From Burkholderiaceae bacterium (lineage in GTDB: Bacteria; Pseudomonadota; Gammaproteobacteria; Burkholderiales; Burkholderiaceae_E), in NCBI GenBank assembly GCA_023258775.1, contig JALQWJ010000014.1:1-14459 (forward strand): 14,459 nucleotides of DNA, written 5' to 3'. Below, one piece after another: positions 8,094 to 14,459 of this stretch (its first letter is position 1; each line of letters begins with the position of its first letter). The position numbers and the translations under genes were made by a program. Under the pieces are notes generated by a model. That model was not told the DNA's origin. It searched no databases and saw only the letters and a program-made list of their open reading frames with translations.

Positions 8094-8780
8094 TTAAGAA
8101 CTGGCGAGTAAGCGGAGTCGCTCGTGAAGTCGTAGACGGCCTTCGGGCATTGATTCGATATAGCCCTCGGTTTCGAGAGCCTTCATGACTCTTGACACCA
8201 TCTCTCGCGAGGCACCAACCATTTTCGCAATGTCCTGCCGCGCAATCCGATCCTTGACGACATAGGTGCCGGCGTCTGTTTCCGCAAACTCTAGCAAGAC
8301 CTGGGCAACCCGGCCGTAAACGTCAAGTAGGGCCAGGGTTTCGATCCGTCGATCTGCTTCACGAAGTCTTTGAACCAGACTACGCATGATGCGCAAACAG
8401 ACTTCGTTGTTTTGAGCAATCAAAAATTGGAAGGCTTCCTTGGTGATGGCGATGAATTCGCAAGGGTCAAGCGTGACAACCGTGGCCGAACGGGGTTCCT
8501 CATCAATCAGGCTCATTTCACCGAAAAACTCTCCTGGCCCGAGCACGGCGAGAATCACCTCCTTACCTTCATCGTCGGCTCGTTGAACCTTGGCTCGCCC
8601 GGAGAGCATCACATACATCCCTTGCGATTGCTCGCCTTCCTTGACGACCACTTTGCCCTTAGAAAAGCTGCGACGCGTGCTCGAGGTCGCCAGGCGTTCA
8701 AGTGCGCTCTCTTCCAGACCGTAAAAGAGCGGTACGCGCTTTAAAAAGGCGAGATTGTGGGTGAACGAGGCATGAGCCAT
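8094..8780 (-). CDS. Crp/Fnr-family regulator, probably cAMP-binding
   Basis: From ATG 8780 the protein has 228 residues, the usual size. An N-terminal cyclic-nucleotide-binding barrel (about 17-125) holds a phosphate-binding cassette with FGE (86-88) and RSA (97-99), the pattern of cAMP receptors. There are no cysteines arranged as in Fnr iron-sulphur sensors. A dimerisation helix (about 126-160) precedes a winged helix-turn-helix (about 180-215). Its recognition helix SREMVSRVMK keeps the Arg, Glu and Arg that contact TGTGA half-sites in E. coli Crp. The gene is the first of a two-gene unit with the CHASE2 cyclase, which would supply its ligand. A longer in-frame start exists at 8828; neither start has a strong ribosome site, and the longer form would overlap ureD. 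Promoter targets cannot be named from the sequence alone. Confidence 0.9.
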   Translation of the reverse strand: MAHASFTHNLAFLKRVPLFYGLEESALERLATSSTRRSFSKGKVVVKEGEQSQGMYVMLSGRAKVQRADDEGKEVILAVLGPGEFFGEMSLIDEEPRSATVVTLDPCEFIAITKEAFQFLIAQNNEVCLRIMRSLVQRLREADRRIETLALLDVYGRVAQVLLEFAETDAGTYVVKDRIARQDIAKMVGASREMVSRVMKALETEGYIESMPEGRLRLHERLRLLASS

Positions 8781-8817
8781 GCTTGCGATTGTGCAACACT
8801 TCAAGCCTGCCTCGCCA

Positions 8818-9738
8818 ATGTCCGACATGCTCTCATTTCAGCCATCGATCGCATCGCCTGCTTGCGAGCCTGAAATTCTGGCTTACGGCGGAGCATGGCA
8901 AGCTGCGCTTTCGCTTCGACTTGGGCTTCGGCGAGGACGTTGCGTTGTCTTAGATCAGGAACATCGAGGCCCTTTACGATTACAAAAGCTCTTGTGGCCA
9001 GAAGGTCCAAACCCCGCACACGCCATTGTTTTGCATCCGCCCGGCGGTCTTGCTTCTGGGGACGAGCTTGAGCTCTCACTTGAGCTCGAGCCAGGCGCGG
9101 GATTACTCATGACCACGCCAGGCGCTGCGAAGTGGTACCGCGCGCAAACCCCGGTGCGGCAAGCTTATCGTTTTAAGCTCGCCGCACAATCCTCGCTGGA
9201 GTGGTTGCCCCAGGAAACCTTGGTGTTTGAGGGTGCAGCGATACGGGCAAGTACCGATTGGCACCTCGATGAAAACGCCTTCGCGGCGAGTATGGATATT
9301 CTTGTTTTTGGGCGCAAGGAAAGCGGCGAATCTAATATTGCAGCTGACTTGCATCAAAGCAGTTCGGTGTATGTGAACCAGCAGCTGCTTTACCGCGATC
9401 CAATGCAATACGTCGGCCGTCATACGCTAAACGCTGCGGCTGTTATGGCGGGCAAGCATGTGAGCGGGGTCCTGTGGCTTTATTCGCCGCTTTTGCGTGG
9501 CAGGCTTGCGACGAGCAGTGCTGAGAGGCTTGATCAGGCGCTCGCAAGTATTGAGGCTGCAAATGCATTTCCCGGTGTTCTTGCGGGCGCGAGTTGTTTG
9601 GGCAATGGGATGCTAATCGTCCGATCGATAGGCGATGATCCGGAGTCCTTGCGTCGGCATTTGCAACAGGCCTGGAGTTTGCTTAGACCCTGGTTAAACC
9701 AAACCAAGACACATATGCCGAGAATCTGGGCAACTTGA
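8818..9738 (+). CDS. ureD: Urease accessory protein UreD
   Basis: UreD (UreH) binds apo-urease and recruits UreF and UreG for nickel insertion. The product of about 306 residues has [19 protein letters not shown], the [19 protein letters not shown] block, the [19 protein letters not shown] block, and [14 protein letters not shown], all typical of UreD, with FGRKESGE and [11 protein letters not shown] later. The start is unsure: in-frame ATGs occur at 8779, 8818 and 8827, none with a good ribosome site. I chose 8818 because it gives a normal leader and avoids overlap with crp. It is the first gene of the urease operon and divergent from crp, 37 bases away with these starts. A 46-bp gap separates it from ureA. 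Confidence 0.94.
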   Translation: MSDMLSFQPSIASPACEPEILAYGGAWQAALSLRLGLRRGRCVVLDQEHRGPLRLQKLLWPEGPNPAHAIVLHPPGGLASGDELELSLELEPGAGLLMTTPGAAKWYRAQTPVRQAYRFKLAAQSSLEWLPQETLVFEGAAIRASTDWHLDENAFAASMDILVFGRKESGESNIAADLHQSSSVYVNQQLLYRDPMQYVGRHTLNAAAVMAGKHVSGVLWLYSPLLRGRLATSSAERLDQALASIEAANAFPGVLAGASCLGNGMLIVRSIGDDPESLRRHLQQAWSLLRPWLNQTKTHMPRIWAT

Positions 9739-9784
9739 GTCCGGCAGAACATCAGAACGAACACCAACAGCAAAGGTAGCAAGC

Positions 9785-10087
9785 ATGGATTTAACACCTC
9801 GAGAAAAGGACAAGTTGCTCATTTTCACCGCAGGGCTATTGGCTGAACGCCGCAAAGCCCGAGGACTTAAGCTCAATTACCCGGAGGCAGTGGCCTATCT
9901 TTCTGCGGCTTTACTCGAGGCTGCCCGAGATGGCCAGAGCGTGGCTTCGCTGATGAGTTACGGCAAGCAATTGCTCAAAGTCGACGATGTCATGGAGGGT
10001 GTATCCGACATGATCCCGGAAATACAGATCGAGGCAACCTTTCCCGATGGCACCAAATTGGTGACCGTGCACCAACCCATTGCATAA
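9785..10087 (+). CDS. ureA: Urease gamma subunit
   Basis: This is the smallest structural subunit of urease, which splits urea into ammonia and carbamate in the cytosol. At 100 residues it has exactly the usual length. It opens with [20 protein letters not shown] and carries [19 protein letters not shown] and [21 protein letters not shown], which cover the full family pattern. An AAAGGT ribosome site precedes the ATG by 7 bases. Eleven bases separate it from ureB. The gamma and beta subunits are separate proteins here, not fused as in Helicobacter. Confidence 0.98.
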   Translation: MDLTPREKDKLLIFTAGLLAERRKARGLKLNYPEAVAYLSAALLEAARDGQSVASLMSYGKQLLKVDDVMEGVSDMIPEIQIEATFPDGTKLVTVHQPIA

Positions 10088-10098
10088 GTGAGCGCTCC

Positions 10099-10523
10099 AT
10101 GATTCCAGGCGAAATTTTTACCCAAGAAGGTGACATTGAGCTAAACGCTGGTGCGTCGGTCCTTAGACTCAGCGTGAGCAACACCGGTGACCGTCCGATT
10201 CAGGTGGGTTCGCACTATCACTTTGCAGAGGCGAATCCAGCACTTGCGTTCGATCGCCAGCTTGCCAGAGGTTGCAGGCTCGATATTGCAGCAGGCACTG
10301 CGGTTCGGTTTGAACCAGGCCAGTCGCGTTCGGTGCAGTTGATTCCCTTTGGAGGCAGGCGCAAAGTGTTTGGTTTTCGCGGTGAGGTCATGGGTGCGCT
10401 TGAGGCCCCCGACTCAGCTTCCAAGCAAAGCGACTCGGGAGGTGGATCGTTGATTGCCTCTTCTGATCAACGCGATCCCACACGAGATCACTTAGTCTTT
10501 CCATCTGATCAAGGGGCTCAGGC

Positions 10524-10527
<4 letters not shown>
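10099..10527 (+). CDS. ureB: Urease beta subunit with a C-terminal extension
   Basis: The beta subunit packs with the gamma and alpha subunits in the (abg)3 urease trimer. Residues 1-102 cover the whole standard subunit, with [48 protein letters not shown] and [13 protein letters not shown]. The family normally stops within a few residues of that last motif (the Klebsiella protein has 106), but here about 36 further residues follow, rich in Ser, Asp, Gly and Gln, as a likely disordered tail. Within it, TCTGATCAA occurs twice in frame (10462 and 10504), encoding SDQ each time, so the tail may have grown by duplication. The last bases overlap ureC by 4 (ATGA). Identity is certain; the function of the tail, if any, is unknown. 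Confidence 0.97.
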
Positions 10528-12227
<1,700 letters not shown>

Positions 12228-12232
12228 TCGCG

Positions 12233-12748
12233 ATGGGTGCGCGTACGATACCAAGCCTTGCTGAAGCTCATCGACTCAGCGCCGATGAGAGGCTTAGTGC
12301 TGAGAACTCATCATTGTTGTGGCTCACGAGAAAACTACAACAAGCCCCTGACTCAACAGCCGGGCAGCCATCCCTCTCGCTAAGTTTTGATCTGCGTAGC
12401 CGTTCGAGAATCAAAGCATGCTTAAGCGATGGCAGGGATGTGGGGATCGTGCTGCCGCGCGGCACCGTGGTGCGTGGCGGGGAATGGCTTGCCGGCCCTG
12501 GGCTTACCGTCCAAGTCCTTGCGGCAGAAGAAGATTTGATCGATGTACGCAGCAACACACCTCTTAAGCTCTTGCGTGCTGCCTACCATCTTGGCAATCG
12601 GCATATACCGGTGCAAGTGAGTGCAGACTTTTTGCGCCTTGGATGGGATAGCGTGCTCGCCGATATGTTGATTGGACTGGGCTTAAGTATTGAGCGGTTA
12701 TCGGCAAGCTTTGAGCCTGAAGCTGGTGCCTATGCGCATGGTGCCTAG
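12233..12748 (+). CDS. ureE: Urease accessory protein UreE, without histidine tail
   Basis: UreE is the nickel chaperone that hands metal to UreG. Conserved parts are SLSLSFDLRSRSRIKACLSDG (about 47-66), IVLPRGTVVRGGEWLAGPG, the RAAYHLGNRH motif with the dimer nickel ligand His124, and SFEPEAGAYAHG at the end. Two things are reduced: the histidines of the auxiliary site (YHHDHVLDDM in Klebsiella) are replaced by LGWDSVLADM, and the protein stops right after GAYAHGA, without the usual His-rich tail. With ATG 12233 it has 171 residues and about 28 more at the N-terminus than Klebsiella UreE. A TTG at 12314 would match the family start (LLWLTRKL) better, so the true start is unsure. The ATG lies 5 bp after the ureC stop with no clear ribosome site. 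Confidence 0.9.
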   Translation: MGARTIPSLAEAHRLSADERLSAENSSLLWLTRKLQQAPDSTAGQPSLSLSFDLRSRSRIKACLSDGRDVGIVLPRGTVVRGGEWLAGPGLTVQVLAAEEDLIDVRSNTPLKLLRAAYHLGNRHIPVQVSADFLRLGWDSVLADMLIGLGLSIERLSASFEPEAGAYAHGA

Positions 12749-12825
12749 GATGCGTCGCAATGTCGATATGCATAATGTCAGCGTCGCTATGAATCATGTT
12801 TCAGTAGGCAGGTCTTGGCCTATGT
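12749..12825 (+). other. ureE-ureF gap holding a possible 29-codon open frame
   Basis: The 77-bp gap is the longest inside the urease operon. A frame different from both ureE and ureF is open from ATG 12750 to TGA 12839, ending inside the ureF start region. It encodes 29 residues with two adjacent 21-bp units (12768-12788 and 12789-12809) that read MHNVSVA and MNHVSVG. No ribosome site precedes it. It may be a leader that couples ureE to ureF, the decayed remains of the UreE tail, or chance. Confidence 0.25.
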
Positions 12826-13530
12826 ATGTCGATGAATGAATCGGAGCACAACGCGCTTAAGTCAATGGCTGCCTTACTTCAGCTTGGCTCGTCATTGCTA
12901 CCTATTGGCAGTTTTAGCTATTCGCAGGGTTTTGAGCGCGCAGTCCACGATGGTTGGATCAACGATCAGGCTAGTGCGTCGGCTTGGATTCAAAGTCACT
13001 GGGAGTCTTGGTTCGCACCCTTAGAGCTTCAAGCGCTCAGCAAGGCCATGTTGCAAAGTCCAGCGCAATTGTCTGACTTGCAGCGCCAATTCATCTCAAC
13101 CCGCGACAGTAGAGAAGCGATCGAGGAGTGCCTGCAAATGGGGGCGTCGCTCAGACGCTGGTTGGTATCGCTTCGTGTGGACGATAAAGGCTGGGATCAT
13201 TCGCAGACCGATAGCTATCATTGGTTGTTATCACTCTCAGATCGTCCTGCAGCACCAATTGCATTTTCGGTCTGTGCCCGAATCATGGGTTTAGGCCGGC
13301 TCGAAGCCATGATGGCCTGGGCTTGGAGCTGGCTTGAAAACCAATCACAGTGCGCGATAAAAATTATTCCATTGGGGCAAAGTGCAGGTCAGCAATTGCT
13401 GTATCGACTATTACCTCAAACTTTGCACCGGATTGATCGTGAGCCGGTCGAATGGGCTGGCTTTGCGCCGCTGGCTGCAATCGCAAGCATGCGGCACGAA
13501 AGACAATACTCAAGATTATATCGTTCTTAA
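12826..13530 (+). CDS. ureF: Urease accessory protein UreF
   Basis: UreF joins UreD and UreG in the complex that inserts nickel and CO2 into apo-urease, and controls the GTPase step of UreG. The 234-residue product has the family's LLQLGSSLLPIGSFSYSQG near the N-terminus (about 17-35), continues with FERAVHDGWI, and ends with the standard C-terminal HERQYSRLYRS, so it is complete. The middle (about 75-180) is mostly helical in character and poorly conserved, as usual. ATGs at 12826 and 12832 are both possible starts, with no clear ribosome site. Eight bases separate the stop from ureG. Confidence 0.95.
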   Translation: MSMNESEHNALKSMAALLQLGSSLLPIGSFSYSQGFERAVHDGWINDQASASAWIQSHWESWFAPLELQALSKAMLQSPAQLSDLQRQFISTRDSREAIEECLQMGASLRRWLVSLRVDDKGWDHSQTDSYHWLLSLSDRPAAPIAFSVCARIMGLGRLEAMMAWAWSWLENQSQCAIKIIPLGQSAGQQLLYRLLPQTLHRIDREPVEWAGFAPLAAIASMRHERQYSRLYRS

Positions 13531-13538
13531 GAGAGTAG

Positions 13539-14159
13539 ATGATGAAACGAACTAAACGCTTGCCTGCACTGCGAGTTGGTATAGGCGGTCCGGTGGGCTC
13601 TGGCAAGACAACGCTGGTTGAAATGCTGTGCAAGGCGATGCGCGAGCGATTTGATTTAGTTGTGGTGACCAACGACATTTATACCAAGGAAGATCAGCGG
13701 CTGCTGACAGTAGCTGGTGCGCTTGAGCCCGAAAGGATTATGGGCGTCGAGACCGGCGGTTGCCCTCATACTGCGATTCGCGAGGATGCATCGATCAATC
13801 TGGATGCCGTTGAGCAAATGCTTGCTCGCTATCCAGACGCCGACATCGTCTTTATTGAATCTGGGGGTGATAATCTCGCTGCAACTTTTAGTCCTGAGCT
13901 TTCGGACCTGACCATTTATGTGATTGACGTGGCGGGAGGCGAAAAAATTCCGAGAAAAGGAGGACCAGGCATTACCCGCTCCGACCTTCTAGTTATAAAC
14001 AAAATGGACTTGGCGCCGATGGTCGGGGCTTCGCTCGACGTGATGGGGCGTGACGCAACCGCGCAACGGGGAAGCAGGCCCTGGGTCTTTACTAATTTAA
14101 AGACTCAAGAGGGGTTGCAAAACGTTATTGATTTTATCATTGACCGTGGGATGATTTAA
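13539..14159 (+). CDS. ureG: Urease accessory GTPase UreG
   Basis: UreG is the GTPase that carries nickel to the UreD-UreF-urease complex. The 206 residues match the usual size. Visible motifs are the P-loop [10 protein letters not shown] (16-25), [16 protein letters not shown], the nickel-binding CPH motif at Cys75-Pro76-His77 ([11 protein letters not shown]), [39 protein letters not shown], and the guanine-specificity NKMD. Tandem ATGs at 13539 and 13542 follow an AGAGAG stretch that may serve as ribosome site. It is the last urease gene seen; no nickel permease or ureJ follows. Confidence 0.98.
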   Translation: MMKRTKRLPALRVGIGGPVGSGKTTLVEMLCKAMRERFDLVVVTNDIYTKEDQRLLTVAGALEPERIMGVETGGCPHTAIREDASINLDAVEQMLARYPDADIVFIESGGDNLAATFSPELSDLTIYVIDVAGGEKIPRKGGPGITRSDLLVINKMDLAPMVGASLDVMGRDATAQRGSRPWVFTNLKTQEGLQNVIDFIIDRGMI

Positions 14160-14166
14160 GTTATCA

Positions 14167-14254
14167 AGTGGATGTATTAACACGTCTACCGGCTGTATTC
14201 GCCCCGTTTGCTCTATGGATTAACTCATTAACCGGCTGAATTAACCCATCCACT
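14167..14254. repeat. Long-looped inverted repeat between ureG and the convergent gene
   Basis: AGTGGATGTATTAA at 14167-14180 pairs with TTAACCCATCCACT at 14241-14254, 12 of 14 positions, including eight perfect outer pairs. The loop is 60 bases and there is no T-run after the stem on either strand, so it is a poor classical terminator, though it sits where a two-way terminator would be expected. It shares sequence with the tandem array, so part of the symmetry may derive from that. Confidence 0.35.
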
Positions 14255-14259
14255 GGCTC
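14176..14259. repeat. Degenerate tandem array with about 21-bp period
   Basis: A 20-base pattern ATTAAC-N6-ACCGGCTG occurs exactly at 14176-14195 and 14219-14238, and as ATTAAC-N6-ACTGGCTC at 14240-14259. The interval between the first two, 43 bp, has room for one more, weakly matching unit starting at 14197 (ATTCGC-N6-TGCTCTAT). Unit starts then fall at 14176, 14197, 14219 and 14240, spaced 21, 22 and 21. The last unit runs into the 3' end of the following minus-strand gene. Function unknown; possibly a protein-binding array on one DNA face or relics of duplication. Confidence 0.5.
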
Positions 14260-14459
14260 ACCGGTGCTGCTGCCTCTTCAAGAGCCTGCGTTCTAATGTC
14301 GATAAGCACGGGGCGATTTAAGGCGAGGGCTTCACGCAAACAAGGCCCGAGTGCTTGCGGGTCCTCCACACGAAAAGCATCGATACCGTAGGCTCTGGCA
14401 ATCGCTGCATGATCGGTGGGCCTAAAGTCCACCGAGAAGTATCGCTTACCATAGCTTGC
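14241..14459 (-). CDS. Thiamine-diphosphate-dependent enzyme, C-terminal end only
   Basis: The minus strand is open from the right edge to TAA at 14243-14241, giving about 72 residues of the C-terminus of a larger protein whose start lies beyond the window. The sequence YFSVDFRPTDHAAIARAYGI, then FRVEDPQALGPCLREALALN and RPVLIDIRTQ, matches the end of the pyrophosphate-binding domain of the acetolactate synthase/benzoylformate decarboxylase superfamily. The exact substrate cannot be told from this part. It is convergent with ureG, 81 bp apart, and not part of the urease operon. A GTG at 14432 is not a real start, since the family homology runs through it. Confidence 0.85.
   Translation of the reverse strand, partial: ASYGKRYFSVDFRPTDHAAIARAYGIDAFRVEDPQALGPCLREALALNRPVLIDIRTQALEEAAAPVSQWMG

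Noticed and set aside
8770..8782. GCATG-AGC-CATGC palindrome at the crp start codon.
   Set aside because: Five-base arms around a start codon are common by chance, and nothing else supports an operator there.
14259..14266. CACCGGTG palindrome as terminator stem after the urease operon.
   Set aside because: Eight bases with no loop and no T-run; it lies within the codons of the convergent enzyme.

Overview
The window reads as chromosomal DNA of a betaproteobacterium, most likely Burkholderiales. The evidence is the gene order yebC-purD-hemF-nadD on the minus strand, which I recall as typical of that group, the urease order ureD-A-B-C-E-F-G, and the protein sequences. Base composition looks moderate (a little above half GC by eye, not computed) and fairly even. 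I see no transposase, integrase, tRNA, rRNA or CRISPR array.

Layout. (1) Positions 1-3524, minus strand: a tight housekeeping operon, yebC, purD, hemF and nadD, the last running off the left edge. (2) Positions 3788-6333, plus strand: a two-gene piece of a Tad/Flp pilus locus, a secretin (cpaC/rcpA) and its motor ATPase (cpaF/tadA). None of the other tad genes are present. (3) Positions 6251-8780, minus strand: a Crp-type regulator followed after one base by a CHASE2 membrane adenylate cyclase, so the maker and the probable receptor of cAMP share a transcript. The cyclase and cpaF genes overlap tail to tail by 83 bp. (4) Positions 8818-14159, plus strand: a complete urease operon, divergent from crp, with structural genes ureABC and accessory genes ureD, ureE, ureF and ureG. 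There are no nickel transporter or ureJ genes. (5) The right edge, minus strand: the C-terminal end of a thiamine-diphosphate-dependent enzyme, separated from ureG by a short region with a roughly 21-bp periodic degenerate repeat and a long-looped inverted repeat.

How the parts work together. UreABC hydrolyse urea, and UreD/F/G with UreE load nickel into the active site. The neighbouring cyclase-Crp pair could tie urease or the pilus genes to a signal sensed outside the inner membrane, but only adjacency supports that. The points most worth a second look are the reduced cpaC-cpaF locus with its unusual cpaF end, the crp-cyclase pair head to head with urease, UreE without its histidine tail and followed by a small open frame with a heptapeptide repeat, the UreB C-terminal extension, and the periodic array after ureG. 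I see no clearly new multi-gene system. Most genes belong to well-known families and the novelty, if any, lies in these arrangements.
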